Assembly (NCBI RefSeq): GCF_015235415.1
Contig: NZ_JADGLL010000003.1
Location: forward strand, 62,001 to 126,000
Length of the DNA stretch: 64,000 bases
Source: Microbacterium paludicola
GTDB lineage: Bacteria > Actinomycetota > Actinomycetes > Actinomycetales > Microbacteriaceae
Direction of reading: 5' to 3'
A program made the translations under genes and the position numbers. The first letter of the stretch is position 1. Each line of letters begins with the position of its first letter. This document shows, in pieces, positions 50,684 through 60,203 of this stretch. Below the pieces are notes generated by a model. That model had not been told where the DNA came from. It saw only the letters and a program-made list of their open reading frames with translations, and made no database searches.

Positions 50684-52096
50684 ATGATCAGACCCGACCT
50701 CAGCACCCCGATCCCCGCACACATCGGTGCCGCGCACTTCATCGGCATCGGCGGATCCGGCATGTCGGGCCTTGCCCGGATGTTCCTCGCTCGCGGAGTG
50801 AAGGTGTCGGGATCCGACCGCTCCGACAGCCAGAATCTGCGCGATCTCGAGGCGCTCGGCGCGACCGTCCACGTCGGTCACGACGCCGCCAACCTCGGCG
50901 ACGCCGACACTGTGATCTTCACGGGCGCGATCTGGCCCGAGAACCCCGAGTACCTGCTCGCCAAGGAGCGGGGCCTGCCGATCATCCACCGGTCGCAGGC
51001 GCTCCATTGGCTGATCGGCGGACGCCGCCTCGTCGCCGTCGCCGGCGCGCACGGCAAGACCACGTCGACCGGCATGATCGTCACGGGTCTGCGCGGCCTC
51101 GGCGTCGACCCGAGCTTCGTCAACGGCGGCGTGATCGCGGGCCTCGGCGTCTCGAGCGACACCGGCTCCGACGAGCTGTTCGTGATCGAGGCAGACGAGT
51201 CGGACGGATCCTTCCTGCTCTACGAGACGTCGATCGTCCTGATCACCAACGTCGACGCCGACCACCTCGACCACTACGGCTCGCACGACGCGTTCGACGC
51301 CGCCTTCGTGCGGTTCGCCGACGCGGCGCGCGAGGCCGTCGTGATCTCGTCCGACGACGAGGGCGCGCGGCGCGTCACCGCGGGGCTCAGCCACGCGAAC
51401 GTGGTCACCTTCGGGCGGGCCGAGGACGCGGACGTCCGGATCACCGACATCGTCACCGACGGGCCCGTGTCGTTCACGCTCACTCACGGCGGGCGCAGCG
51501 CCTCCGCGCGCCTTGCCGTGCCGGGCGAGCACAACGCGATCAACGCCGCCGGCGCGGTCGCGGTGCTGATCTCGCTGGGCCACGAGCTCGAGCCCGCGCT
51601 CGAGGCCGTCGCCGCCGGGTTCGAGGGGACCGTCCGCCGCTTCGAGCTTCACGGCACCGAGCGCGGCGTGCAGGTCTACGACGACTACGCGCACCACCCG
51701 ACCGAGGTGGCCGCGGCGCTGTCGGCGGCGCGCACGGTGGTGGGCGAGGGGCGCATCATCGCGCTCCACCAGCCGCACACCTACTCGCGCACCCAGCTCA
51801 TGGCGGGCGAGTTCGCCCACGTGCTCGAGGAGCTCGCCGATCACACGGTTGTGCTCGACGTGTACGGCGCGCGGGAGGATCCGATCCCCGGCGTGACGGG
51901 CGAACTCGTGAGCGGGGCCTTCGACGATCCCGAGCGCGTGCACTTCGTCGCCGACTGGCAGGAGGCCGCCGACTACACGGCATCGGTCGCGCGTGAGGGC
52001 GACTACGTCATCACGCTCGGCTGCGGCAACGTGTACCAGATCATCCCGCAGGTGCTCGAGTCGCTGCGGACGGGCGAGGGCAGCGAGTCGCAGTGA
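50684..52096 (+). CDS. murC: UDP-MurNAc-L-alanine ligase MurC
   Basis: First Mur ligase of the pathway, 470 residues, which attaches L-Ala (or Gly) to UDP-MurNAc. Typical parts are [21 protein letters not shown], the ATP loop [56 protein letters not shown] and [16 protein letters not shown]. The stop overlaps the ftsQ start by 4 bp. Confidence 0.97.
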   Translation: MIRPDLSTPIPAHIGAAHFIGIGGSGMSGLARMFLARGVKVSGSDRSDSQNLRDLEALGATVHVGHDAANLGDADTVIFTGAIWPENPEYLLAKERGLPIIHRSQALHWLIGGRRLVAVAGAHGKTTSTGMIVTGLRGLGVDPSFVNGGVIAGLGVSSDTGSDELFVIEADESDGSFLLYETSIVLITNVDADHLDHYGSHDAFDAAFVRFADAAREAVVISSDDEGARRVTAGLSHANVVTFGRAEDADVRITDIVTDGPVSFTLTHGGRSASARLAVPGEHNAINAAGAVAVLISLGHELEPALEAVAAGFEGTVRRFELHGTERGVQVYDDYAHHPTEVAAALSAARTVVGEGRIIALHQPHTYSRTQLMAGEFAHVLEELADHTVVLDVYGAREDPIPGVTGELVSGAFDDPERVHFVADWQEAADYTASVAREGDYVITLGCGNVYQIIPQVLESLRTGEGSESQ

Positions 52097-53043
52097 GGCG
52101 CCCCGGCCCGCTCCCTGCTCCGGAGGAGCGCGCCGCCGAGCGGACCGGGCGGCGACCGCTCGCCGACCCGGAGGGACTCGTCCCGCTGGAGGACGAGCCG
52201 CGTCGGCGTGCCCTGGTGGTTCCCTTCCGCCGTCGCGATCGGGACGAGGCGGAGCCGGATGCGCCGGAGCAGGACGAACCGGCCGGGGCGCCGCGGGGAA
52301 CCGGCTGGCGTGACGTCTGGCGCGCCACACGTGCCCGCCGCCGCGCGCTGCGCTCGGAGATCCGCCGGTTCACGGTGCGCTCGCGCCGCCGGCGGATGAT
52401 CTGGATCGGATCCATCTCGGCTCTCCTGCTGCTGGTCATCGGCAGCGTCGGTGCGGCCTACAGCCCGCTGTTCGCCGTGCAGCGCATCTCGGTCGTCGGG
52501 GCGGAGAAGCTCGACGACGACGCCCTGCAGGAAGCGCTCTCGGCGCAGGTGGGAAGGCCGCTCCCGCTCGTCGATCACGCCGAGATCAAGGCGGCGCTTG
52601 TGGAGTTCCCCCTGATCGAGACGTACACGCTCGAGGCGCGGCCGCCGCACGACCTGGTGGTGAAGATCGTCGAGCGTACCCCGATCGGCGTGGTGCGCTC
52701 CGACGCCGGATTCACGGTCGTGGATGCCGCCGGCGTTGTGCTCTCGACGACGGAGGCGCAGCCGGAGGACCAGCCGTTGATCGATGCGCGCGATGGTCTC
52801 GACTCGCCCGCGTTCGCCGCGGTGGGGCAGGTGCTGCGATCGCTGCCGGAGGACGTCCACGGCCTCGTGGTCGGTGCGCGCGCGACGACGCAGGATGACG
52901 TCACCCTGACTCTTCGCGACGGCACGGAGGTGCTGTGGGGGAGCGCGGAGAAGTCCGCGCTCAAGGCGCGGACGCTTCTCGCCGCCCCCGACGGCAAGAG
53001 CTTCTACGACGTGTCGTCGCCGGGCGTCCTGATCTTCCGCTGA
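52093..53043 (+). CDS. ftsQ: Divisome protein FtsQ
   Basis: A 316-residue bitopic protein. The cytoplasmic part (about 115 residues) is unusually long and Arg/Glu/Pro-rich. One membrane helix ([21 protein letters not shown]) is followed by the POTRA domain ([36 protein letters not shown]) and the beta domain, ending [10 protein letters not shown]. It recruits FtsL/DivIC and the FtsWI synthase. GTG 52093 overlaps the murC stop. Confidence 0.93.
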   Translation: MRRPGPLPAPEERAAERTGRRPLADPEGLVPLEDEPRRRALVVPFRRRDRDEAEPDAPEQDEPAGAPRGTGWRDVWRATRARRRALRSEIRRFTVRSRRRRMIWIGSISALLLLVIGSVGAAYSPLFAVQRISVVGAEKLDDDALQEALSAQVGRPLPLVDHAEIKAALVEFPLIETYTLEARPPHDLVVKIVERTPIGVVRSDAGFTVVDAAGVVLSTTEAQPEDQPLIDARDGLDSPAFAAVGQVLRSLPEDVHGLVVGARATTQDDVTLTLRDGTEVLWGSAEKSALKARTLLAAPDGKSFYDVSSPGVLIFR

Positions 53044-53163
53044 GCCGCGCGCGATCCATCCGATCGGCCGTGGAGCGCCGCTGAGCGGGCCGGATCGGCG
53101 CGTTGCGGACACGACTCGCGACACGCCCAGGGCCAATCCGGGCGTGCGGCGCCCGCGCGCATA

Positions 53164-53223
53164 CCTTCATGGAAGGAATTGCATACCGGGCAATACTTTA
53201 ACCCTCACGTCGAACATGAAGGT
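53164..53223 (+). promoter_or_regulatory. ftsZ upstream region with 9-bp inverted repeat
   Basis: ACCTTCATG (53163-53171) is inverted as CATGAAGGT (53215-53223), bracketing an AT-richer stretch about 46 bp upstream of the ftsZ start. It lies in the 225-bp gap after ftsQ and is a candidate control region for ftsZ. Confidence 0.45.
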
Positions 53224-53268
53224 TCAAGCCCGGATGAGACCAGGGGTTCGGAGCAAACGGAGGCCGGC

Positions 53269-54441
53269 ATGAGCCAGAACCAGAACTACCTCGCCGTGAT
53301 CAAGGTCGTCGGCGTCGGCGGCGGTGGCGTGAACGCCGTCAACCGGATGATCGAGCTCGGTCTCCGCGGAGTCGAGTTCATCGCGGTGAACACCGACGCG
53401 CAGGCGCTGCTGATGAGCGACGCGGACGTCAAGCTCGACGTGGGCCGCGAGCTCACGCGCGGTCTCGGCGCCGGCGCCGACCCCGAGGTGGGTCGCCGCG
53501 CCGCCGAGGACCACGCCGAGGAGATCGAGCAGGCGCTCGCGGGCGCCGACATGGTCTTCGTCACGGCGGGCGAGGGCGGCGGCACCGGCACGGGCGGCGC
53601 CCCGGTCGTGGCGCGCATCGCGAAGTCGATCGGCGCGCTGACCATCGGCGTCGTGACCAAGCCCTTCTCCTTCGAGGGACGCCGCCGCCAGAGCCAGGCC
53701 GAGGCCGGCGTGGCAGCGCTGAAGGAAGAGGTCGACACGCTCATCGTGGTGCCGAACGACCGCCTCCTCGAGATCAGCGACCGCGGCATCTCCATGGTCG
53801 AGGCGTTCGCCACGGCCGACCAGGTGCTGCTCGCCGGTGTCCAGGGCATCACCGACCTGATCACGACTCCCGGTCTGATCAACCTCGACTTCGCCGACGT
53901 CAAGTCGGTCATGCAGGGCGCCGGCTCGGCGCTCATGGGCATCGGCTCCGCCCGCGGCGCCGACCGCGCCATCAAGGCGGCCGAGCTCGCCGTCGAGTCG
54001 CCGCTGCTCGAGGCGTCGATCGAGGGCGCTCATGGCGTGCTGCTGTCGATCCAGGGCGGATCGAACCTCGGCATCTTCGAGATCAACGACGCCGCCCAGC
54101 TCGTCAAGGAGGCCGCGCACCCCGAGGCGAACATCATCTTCGGCACGGTCATCGACGACACGCTCGGCGACGAGGTGCGCGTCACTGTGATCGCCGCTGG
54201 CTTCGACGGCGGCGAGCCGCAGACGCGCCTCGAGGTGCCGTCGCTCGCCTCGAACCGCGCGTCGATGCCCACGCTCCCCGGCAGCGGCCTCGGCAGCAGC
54301 TCGTCGAACGAGACCGCCAAGAAGGACGAGCCCACGCGCGAGCCGGTCGCGGTCGCCGCGCAGGCGCCCGTCCTGCCCGACTCGGGCTTCGACTCGGCGT
54401 TCGGGGACGACGACCTCGACATCCCCGATTTCCTGAAGTAA
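53269..54441 (+). CDS. ftsZ: Cell division GTPase FtsZ
   Basis: Tubulin-like GTPase of 390 residues that forms the Z ring. The GTP site is shown by [24 protein letters not shown] and the tubulin signature [10 protein letters not shown], with the T7 synergy loop [12 protein letters not shown] variable linker rich in Ser, Pro and Glu precedes the conserved C-terminal peptide [11 protein letters not shown], which binds SepF. ATG 53269 follows CGGAGGCC. An upstream in-frame ATG was rejected because it adds non-conserved residues. Confidence 0.98.
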   Translation: MSQNQNYLAVIKVVGVGGGGVNAVNRMIELGLRGVEFIAVNTDAQALLMSDADVKLDVGRELTRGLGAGADPEVGRRAAEDHAEEIEQALAGADMVFVTAGEGGGTGTGGAPVVARIAKSIGALTIGVVTKPFSFEGRRRQSQAEAGVAALKEEVDTLIVVPNDRLLEISDRGISMVEAFATADQVLLAGVQGITDLITTPGLINLDFADVKSVMQGAGSALMGIGSARGADRAIKAAELAVESPLLEASIEGAHGVLLSIQGGSNLGIFEINDAAQLVKEAAHPEANIIFGTVIDDTLGDEVRVTVIAAGFDGGEPQTRLEVPSLASNRASMPTLPGSGLGSSSSNETAKKDEPTREPVAVAAQAPVLPDSGFDSAFGDDDLDIPDFLK

Positions 54442-54447
54442 GCGCCG

Positions 54448-55134
54448 GTGCCCGACCTCGCGCAGCGCCTCGCCGATGTGGACTTCCGCATCGGCGAGGC
54501 TGCGCGTGCGGCCGGACGCGATCCGGGGGAGCTGACGCGCATCGTCGTGACGAAGTTCCATCCGGCATCGCTCGTGAGAGAGCTGCACGCCCTCGGGGTG
54601 CGCGATCTCGGCGAGAACCGCCAGCAGGAGCTGAGCGCGAAGGCCGAGGAGACGAGCGATCTCCCCGACACCAGGTGGCACTTCATCGGGCAGGCGCAGA
54701 CCAACAAGGCGCGCGCCATCCGGCGGGCTGCCGCGGTCGTACACTCGGTGGATCGCGAGCGCCTCGCCGATGCGCTCGACGCGGCCGCCGAGCCCGGCGA
54801 TGCCGTCCTCGACGTCCTCGTGCAGGTGAACCTCACGGACGACGCCGGGCGCGGGGGAGTGAGCCCCGATGGGATCGAACCGCTCGCCGAGCGCATCGCC
54901 GCCGCCGCGACCCTCCGCCTGCGGGGCGTGATGGCCGTGGCGCCGCTCGACGAGGCGCCCGTCGCTGCGTTCGAGCGGCTCGCGGGCTACTCCGACCGCG
55001 TGCGGGCCGTCGTGCCCGAGGCGACCTGGATCTCTGCCGGCATGACCGGCGACTTCGCCGAGGCGATCGCCTGCGGTGCGACACACCTGCGGATCGGTTC
55101 CGCAATCACGGGACCGCGCCCACCCCGGGCGTAG
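54448..55134 (+). CDS. yggS: YggS/ProSC family PLP-binding homeostasis protein
   Basis: A 228-residue single-domain TIM-barrel protein that binds pyridoxal phosphate without known catalysis and buffers PLP levels. The PLP lysine lies in [31 protein letters not shown] and [11 protein letters not shown] follow the family, as does the end [30 protein letters not shown] 54448 is 6 bp after ftsZ. The pgeF (laccase-domain) gene that often lies between ftsZ and yggS in actinobacteria is absent. Confidence 0.93.
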   Translation: MPDLAQRLADVDFRIGEAARAAGRDPGELTRIVVTKFHPASLVRELHALGVRDLGENRQQELSAKAEETSDLPDTRWHFIGQAQTNKARAIRRAAAVVHSVDRERLADALDAAAEPGDAVLDVLVQVNLTDDAGRGGVSPDGIEPLAERIAAAATLRLRGVMAVAPLDEAPVAAFERLAGYSDRVRAVVPEATWISAGMTGDFAEAIACGATHLRIGSAITGPRPPRA

Positions 55135-55168
55135 CCTCGAAACAGACGAGCAGACTACGGAGGACGCC

Positions 55169-55636
55169 ATGGCGAACCCGCTCAAGAAGACGATGGTCTA
55201 CCTCGGCCTTGCCGACGAGGAGGAGTACGAGGATGCGCACGAGCAGCCTCAGCGCACGCATCGGGACGAGCCGCAGCACGACGACGCCAAGCCGGCGCCC
55301 GTCACTCCGCTGCGACGCCCGGCCGTCATCCGTCAGCCCGCGGCGGCTGCCGTGAACGAGATCGTGACGGTGCACCCGAAGCAGTACCGCGACGCGCAGA
55401 CGATCGCCGAGCACTTCCGCGACGGCATCCCGGTGATCATCAACCTCTCGCAGATGAGCGACGCCGACGCGCGCCGCCTCATCGACTTCGCGAGCGGCCT
55501 CTCGCTCGGCCTCTACGGGCGCATCGAGCGTGTCACCAGCAAGGTCTTCCTGCTCTCGCCCGAGAACATCGCCGTGTCGGGTGACGGCGGGATCGCGCAC
55601 GCGGACCCCGAGTCCGCGCCCTTCGCGCAGGCCTGA
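55169..55636 (+). CDS. sepF: Cell division protein SepF
   Basis: A 155-residue FtsZ membrane anchor. The N-terminal amphipathic helix is [22 protein letters not shown] charged linker follows, then the globular SepF domain ([69 protein letters not shown]). In actinobacteria it replaces FtsA/ZipA and binds the C-terminal peptide of FtsZ. ATG 55169 has TACGGAGGACGCC upstream. Confidence 0.96.
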   Translation: MANPLKKTMVYLGLADEEEYEDAHEQPQRTHRDEPQHDDAKPAPVTPLRRPAVIRQPAAAAVNEIVTVHPKQYRDAQTIAEHFRDGIPVIINLSQMSDADARRLIDFASGLSLGLYGRIERVTSKVFLLSPENIAVSGDGGIAHADPESAPFAQA

Positions 55637-55657
55637 CGCACACCGCCTCGTCTCGTC

Positions 55658-55957
55658 GTGGGTCCCGTCGGGCTGATCGCCTCGATCCTCAATCTCGTCA
55701 TCCTGCTCTACATCCTCGTGCTGTTCGCGAGGCTGGTGCTCGAGTACATCCCGATGTTCAATCGCGAGTGGCGCCCCAGGGGGGCGCTGCTCGTGGTGGC
55801 TGAGGTGACGTACACGCTCACCGACCCCCCGATCCGGCTCCTGCGGAGGTTCATCCCGCCGCTGCGGATCGGCGGGATCGCCATCGATTTCGGGTTCGCG
55901 CTCACGATGCTGCTCTGCTTTGTGCTGCTGTCGGTGACGCGGGCCTTCATGATCTGA
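55658..55957 (+). CDS. YggT family membrane protein
   Basis: A 99-residue protein with two membrane regions (IASILNLVILLYILVLFARLVLEYI and the C-terminal IAIDFGFALTMLLCFVLLSVTRAFM). The conserved central LTDPPIRLLRRFIPP is the YggT signature. The gene sits between sepF and divIVA in gram-positive bacteria generally. Its precise role is unknown; homologues influence divisome or membrane stability. GTG start at 55658. Confidence 0.92.
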   Translation: MGPVGLIASILNLVILLYILVLFARLVLEYIPMFNREWRPRGALLVVAEVTYTLTDPPIRLLRRFIPPLRIGGIAIDFGFALTMLLCFVLLSVTRAFMI

Positions 55958-56075
55958 TTCCGTCGCCTTCGGTCTCGCCTCTCGCGGCGCCGGAGGGGAC
56001 GGTTATGCTTGCAACCGGAGAAGTGCCCAGGGCTCGGCCCACGGCCACAGACACCCCACGGAAGAGGAGCCACCC

Positions 56076-56702
56076 ATGGCATTGACGCCGGATGACGTCG
56101 TCACCAAGCAGTTCCAGCACGTCCGGTTCAAGGAGGGTTTCGACCCGGACGAGGTCGACGACTTCCTGGACGAGATCGTCGTCGAGTGGCGCAAGACGAT
56201 CGAGGAGAACAACGAGCTCAAGGCCAAGCTGGCCAAGTACGAGTCCGGTGAGCTCGCTCCGGCCGAGCAGGCCGCTCCCGTCGAGGCACCGGCCGAGGCC
56301 CAGCCTGAGCCCGCTGCGGCTCCCGAGCCCACCCCGGCGCCCGTCGCCGCTCCCGCCGGTGACGTCTCGAGCACGGCCACCAGCGCCGCCAGCATCATCG
56401 AGCGCGCCCAGCGCCTTCACGACGAGCACGTCGCCGAGGGTCGCCAGATGGCCGAGCAGCTCGTCGACGAGGCCAAGACCGAGGCCGACCGCATCCGCAG
56501 CGAGGCCGAGGCCAAGCAGCGCGAGCTCACCGAGAAGTACGAGCGCGAGCGCACCACGCTTGAGAGCCGCATCACCGAGCTGCGTCAGTTCGAGCGCGAC
56601 TACCGCGCCCAGATGCGCAGCTACTTCGAGTCGAAGCTGAAGGACCTGGACGCCTCGGGCTCGACCTCGGGTGACACGCCGGTCTCGGCGATCGGTCTCT
56701 GA
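56076..56702 (+). CDS. divIVA: Polar growth protein DivIVA (Wag31)
   Basis: A 208-residue coiled-coil protein that marks negatively curved membrane and directs polar growth in actinobacteria. The N-terminal lipid-binding domain is LTPDDVVTKQFQHVRFKEGFDPDEVDDFLDEIVVEWRKTI. A Pro/Ala/Glu-rich linker (about residues 60-100) follows, then a long coiled coil (SIIERAQRLHDEHVAEGRQMAEQLVDEAKTEADRI ...). It is a known PknA/PknB substrate elsewhere. ATG 56076 has GAAGAGGAGCC upstream. Confidence 0.96.
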   Translation: MALTPDDVVTKQFQHVRFKEGFDPDEVDDFLDEIVVEWRKTIEENNELKAKLAKYESGELAPAEQAAPVEAPAEAQPEPAAAPEPTPAPVAAPAGDVSSTATSAASIIERAQRLHDEHVAEGRQMAEQLVDEAKTEADRIRSEAEAKQRELTEKYERERTTLESRITELRQFERDYRAQMRSYFESKLKDLDASGSTSGDTPVSAIGL

Positions 56703-56709
56703 GCCGGTC

Positions 56710-57330
56710 TTGACTGACCGCGCACCCCTGCGCACTGCGGCGGCCAGCACCACCATCGCGATCCTCGCGGTCCTGGTGCTGGCCGCCGATCAGTTCGCCA
56801 AGCAGCTCGCCCTGAGGTCGCTCGAGTTCCAGACCCCCGTCCCCGTCCTGGGCGAGGTTCTGCAGTGGTACCTCGTGCTCAATCCCGGCGCCGCGTTCTC
56901 GATCGGCGAGGGCGTCACCTGGATCTTCAGCATCGCACTCGCGGTGGTCGCCTGCGCGATTATCTGGATCGGGCTCACCCGCGTCGGCTCCCGCATCTGG
57001 GCGGTCGTCCTCGGTCTTCTGCTCGGCGGCGTCCTCGGCAACCTGACGGATCGTCTCTTCCGCGACCCGGGCTTCGCCGTGGGGCACGTCGTCGACTTCA
57101 TCTCGACCCCGTGGATGATGCCCGCGATCTACAACGTCGCCGACATCTTCATCGTCTGCAGCATGATCACCGTCGCGGCGCTCACCCTGTTCGGTGTGTC
57201 ACTCGACGGGTCCGGCCGGAAGACCGTGGCCGAGGCGGCGGCCGAGTCGGCCGCGGACGAGGCGGATGCCGCGGAGACGACCGGTGACGGCACGACCGAC
57301 GGCGTGGACGACCGCCGGCGGGAGAGCTGA
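56710..57330 (+). CDS. lspA: Lipoprotein signal peptidase LspA
   Basis: Membrane aspartic protease of 206 residues that cleaves prolipoprotein signal peptides. Conserved boxes are [34 protein letters not shown] (first catalytic Asp), HVVDFIS and YNVADIFIV (second catalytic Asp). Four membrane segments are evident. The C-terminus has an acidic Ala/Asp/Glu-rich extension of about 35 residues. The start appears to be TTG 56710, since the only upstream in-frame ATG would lie inside divIVA. The stop overlaps the rluD ATG. Confidence 0.93.
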   Translation: MTDRAPLRTAAASTTIAILAVLVLAADQFAKQLALRSLEFQTPVPVLGEVLQWYLVLNPGAAFSIGEGVTWIFSIALAVVACAIIWIGLTRVGSRIWAVVLGLLLGGVLGNLTDRLFRDPGFAVGHVVDFISTPWMMPAIYNVADIFIVCSMITVAALTLFGVSLDGSGRKTVAEAAAESAADEADAAETTGDGTTDGVDDRRRES

Positions 57331-58250
57331 TGGAGTCGCGCAGCCTTCCGGTTCCCGACGGACTCGACGGGACGCGCGTGGACGCGGCGCTCGCCAAGAT
57401 GCTGGGCTTCTCGCGCACCTTCGCCGCCGACGTCGCCGAGGCCGGCGGCGTGCGGCTGGACGGCGTGACGCTCGGCAAGTCGGATCGTGTCCGCGCCGGC
57501 GGGTGGCTGGAGATCGAGTGGCGCCCGAAGGAGGAGCCGCGGGTCATCCCCGTCGAGGTGCCGGATCTCGGCATCGCGTACCAGGACGACCACATCGTCG
57601 TCGTCGACAAGCCGTCGGGCGTGGCGGCGCATCCCTCGCTCGGCTGGGAGGGCCCGACCGTGCTGGGCGCGCTCGTCGCCGCGGGAGTGCGTGTCGCCAC
57701 CAGCGGCGCGGCCGAACGGCAGGGAATCGTCCACCGGCTGGACGTGGGCACGAGCGGTCTTATGGTCGTCGCGAAGACCGAGCACGCCTACACGGTGCTC
57801 AAGCGCGCCTTCAAGGAGCGCACGGTCGACAAGATCTATCACGCGGTCGTGCAGGGGCATCCGGATCCGCTCGCGGGCACGATCGACGCTCCCATCGGGC
57901 GGCATCCGAGCCACTCGTGGAAGTTCGCCGTCACGCACGACGGCAAGGACTCGATCACGCACTACGAGACGATCGAGGCGTTTCCCGGCGCGTCGCTGCT
58001 GGAGATCCACCTCGAGACGGGGCGCACGCACCAGATCCGCGTGCACATGGCCGCCCACCGGCACCCCTGCGTCGGCGACCCGCTCTACGGCGCCGACCCG
58101 ACGATGTCGGCGCGCCTCGGTCTCACCCGGCAGTGGCTCCACGCGCACGAGCTGTCGTTCGCGCATCCGGCCACCGGCGACTGGGTGACGTTCACCTCGG
58201 ACTACCCGGCGGACCTGGCTCACGCGCTGGCGGTGCTGCGCGGCGAGTAG
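57330..58250 (+). CDS. rluD: RluD-type 23S rRNA pseudouridine synthase
   Basis: A 306-residue RluA-family enzyme. An N-terminal S4-type RNA-binding domain ([33 protein letters not shown]) precedes the catalytic domain with the active-site aspartate in [36 protein letters not shown] and [27 protein letters not shown] are also diagnostic. It isomerises specific uridines in large-subunit rRNA. The lspA-rluD order is common in actinobacteria. ATG 57330 overlaps the lspA stop. Confidence 0.95.
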   Translation: MESRSLPVPDGLDGTRVDAALAKMLGFSRTFAADVAEAGGVRLDGVTLGKSDRVRAGGWLEIEWRPKEEPRVIPVEVPDLGIAYQDDHIVVVDKPSGVAAHPSLGWEGPTVLGALVAAGVRVATSGAAERQGIVHRLDVGTSGLMVVAKTEHAYTVLKRAFKERTVDKIYHAVVQGHPDPLAGTIDAPIGRHPSHSWKFAVTHDGKDSITHYETIEAFPGASLLEIHLETGRTHQIRVHMAAHRHPCVGDPLYGADPTMSARLGLTRQWLHAHELSFAHPATGDWVTFTSDYPADLAHALAVLRGE

Positions 58251-58291
58251 CGTGCGCTCCGGATGTCGGTGACGGCTGGCATCCTGGCCGC

Positions 58292-58864
58292 ATGACGATC
58301 GAGGTGCGGGCGGCGACCGATTTCGAGGGCGTGCGCGTGCTCGTGGGTCCGAAGAACCCCGATGCGAACGTGTGCTGGTGCCTCAGTCACCGGGTGCCGG
58401 GCAAGGTCAACTCGTCTCTGCACGGACCCGAGCGCGGCGAGTTCGTGCGGCGGATGTGCGAGTCGGATCTCCCGCCGGGAGTGCTCGCCTACGACGGGGA
58501 TGAGCCGGTCGGATGGGCGGGCGTCGCGCCGCGCGTCGACACGCAGTTCGCGCGGAGCCGGAAGATCCCGGTGATCGACGACCTCCCCGTGTGGACCGTG
58601 TGGTGCTTCCGCGTGCGGCCGGGGCATCGCGGCAAGCGGATCCTCGATCTGCTGCTGGAGGGCGCCGTCGACTTCGCGCGCGAGCGCGGCGCACCGGCGA
58701 TCGAGGGGTATCCGGTCGACAACCGCGGGGCGAAGGTCGATCAGACCATGGCTTTCGTCGGCTTCCGGTCGATGTTCGAGCGGGCGGGCTTCCACAAGGC
58801 CGCGGACACGGAGTCGGTGTCCGGCGGCTTTCCGCGGGTGCTCATGCGCCGCGACCTGCGCTGA
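58292..58864 (+). CDS. GNAT family N-acetyltransferase
   Basis: A 190-residue acetyltransferase-like protein. The acetyl-CoA binding segment is CFRVRPGHRGKRILDLLLEGAVDFARERGAPAIEGYPVD, in the pattern of GNAT motif A. VCWCLSHR near residue 30 and the late FVGFRSMFERAGFHKA are seen in a group of actinobacterial proteins of unknown substrate. A small-molecule or protein acceptor cannot be named. ATG 58292 lies 41 bp after rluD. Confidence 0.82.
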   Translation: MTIEVRAATDFEGVRVLVGPKNPDANVCWCLSHRVPGKVNSSLHGPERGEFVRRMCESDLPPGVLAYDGDEPVGWAGVAPRVDTQFARSRKIPVIDDLPVWTVWCFRVRPGHRGKRILDLLLEGAVDFARERGAPAIEGYPVDNRGAKVDQTMAFVGFRSMFERAGFHKAADTESVSGGFPRVLMRRDLR

Positions 58865-58908
58865 GTCAACCCCTGGTCGCCAGGCGCCGCGGTCGCGAGG
58901 ATGGGCGC

Positions 58909-59529
58909 ATGCCCGGCCGGATCACGACGCGCGACGCGACGATCGACCGGTGGACCGCGCACCTGGGCGAGGCGCAGGGCGATCCGGGCGGGGGAGCGGC
59001 CGCGGGGGTGATGCTCGCGCTCGCGGCGGGGCTGATCTCGATGGTCGCGCGGTACTCGCACGCGGACGAGGTCGCCGCACGGGCGGGCGAGCTGCGGCAG
59101 GCCGCGCTCGACGCCGCCGACGCTGATGCCGAGGCGTCCGCGGCCTTCGGCGCCGCGTTCCGGGACGCGGGTGAGGGGCGAAGGGAAGCGATCCGGGAGG
59201 CGTCTCTCGAGGCCGCCCGCTCATCCGCGCGCCTTGGCGAGCGCGCCCGCGGCGCCATCGCGGATCTCGAGCACCTGGCCGCGCACGGCGATCCGGCCCT
59301 CGTAGCGGACGTCGCCGTCGCCGCGGCGGCCCTGCGCGCCGCCCTCGCGAGTGCGCGCACGAACCTCAGCTACGACCTGGCGACCCTGCGCTCGGCGGGC
59401 GACACCCTCGACGAGGTGCGCGCGGCGCATCCGGATCTCTGGGCATCCGTCGCCGCCCTGGACGACGCGATCGCGCGCATCGACGGCCTCACCGCGCGGA
59501 TCGACGACAGGGCCGCCCCGACCGACTGA
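58909..59529 (+). CDS. Cyclodeaminase/cyclohydrolase family protein (FTCD-C-like)
   Basis: A 206-residue helical protein resembling the formiminotransferase-cyclodeaminase C-terminal family. The folate-loop motif is present as LGEAQGDPGGGAAAGVMLALAAGLISMVARYS near the N-terminus, followed by several Ala-rich helices. Family members process formimino- or methenyl-tetrahydrofolate. No folate or histidine genes adjoin it, so the reaction is only inferred. ATG 58909. Confidence 0.75.
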   Translation: MPGRITTRDATIDRWTAHLGEAQGDPGGGAAAGVMLALAAGLISMVARYSHADEVAARAGELRQAALDAADADAEASAAFGAAFRDAGEGRREAIREASLEAARSSARLGERARGAIADLEHLAAHGDPALVADVAVAAAALRAALASARTNLSYDLATLRSAGDTLDEVRAAHPDLWASVAALDDAIARIDGLTARIDDRAAPTD

Positions 59530-59597
59530 GCCGAACCGGATCGCGACCGTCAGAATGAATCCGTGAACCGGATCCGCCCGTCTCGGCAATACCAAGT

Positions 59598-60203
59598 GTG
59601 AGCACAGACAGCGAGATCATCGCGCGGTCCGTGGACAGCCCAGGGCTGTTCTCGGAGATCTTCGAGCGGCATGCGACCGCGATCGGCGGCTACGCCCGCC
59701 GACGCGTCGGACATGACGCGGTGGACGACGTCCTCAGCGAGACCTTCCTCGTGGCGTTCCGTCGTCGAGGGTCGTTCGATACGCGATGGGGCACGGCGCG
59801 GCCGTGGCTGCTCGGCATCGCGACGCGCGTGATCAAGAAGCATCGCGCGACCGAGGCCGCGCAGTGGCGGGCGTTCGAGCACGCCGCCGGAGCCGAGGAT
59901 GGGATCTCCGGATCGCACGCCGGCGACGCGGACGCGCGGATGGATGCGTCCGCCGCCCTGCGCGAGCTCGGACCGCGGATCGCGTCGCTGTCGGCGAAGG
60001 ACCGGGACACGCTCCTGCTGTACGCGTGGGGTGACCTGACGTACGAGCAGGTCGCCGACGCGCTCGGCGTTCCCGTCGGCACCGTGAGGTCTCGGCTGAA
60101 CCGCGTCCGCCGCAAGCTCGCGCCGCCGGGATCGCAATCCGCGACCCGGCTGACCTGGATGGCGAAGGAGGAGAGCGATGTCGCTTATGGAATGCGTGCG
60201 TGA
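59598..60203 (+). CDS. ECF RNA polymerase sigma factor
   Basis: A 201-residue extracytoplasmic-function sigma factor. Region 2 is LFSEIFERHATAIGGYARRRVGHDAVDDVLSETFLVAFRRRGSFDTRWGTARPWLLGIATRVIKKHRR-like, and region 4 is IASLSAKDRDTLLLYAWGDLTYEQVADALGVPVGTVRSRLNRVRRKL. The C-terminus overlaps the start of the membrane partner gene by 26 bp, as in other actinobacterial pairs of this kind. No classical zinc anti-sigma motif is present in the partner. The GTG start at 59598 gives the standard length. Confidence 0.9.
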   Translation: MSTDSEIIARSVDSPGLFSEIFERHATAIGGYARRRVGHDAVDDVLSETFLVAFRRRGSFDTRWGTARPWLLGIATRVIKKHRATEAAQWRAFEHAAGAEDGISGSHAGDADARMDASAALRELGPRIASLSAKDRDTLLLYAWGDLTYEQVADALGVPVGTVRSRLNRVRRKLAPPGSQSATRLTWMAKEESDVAYGMRA

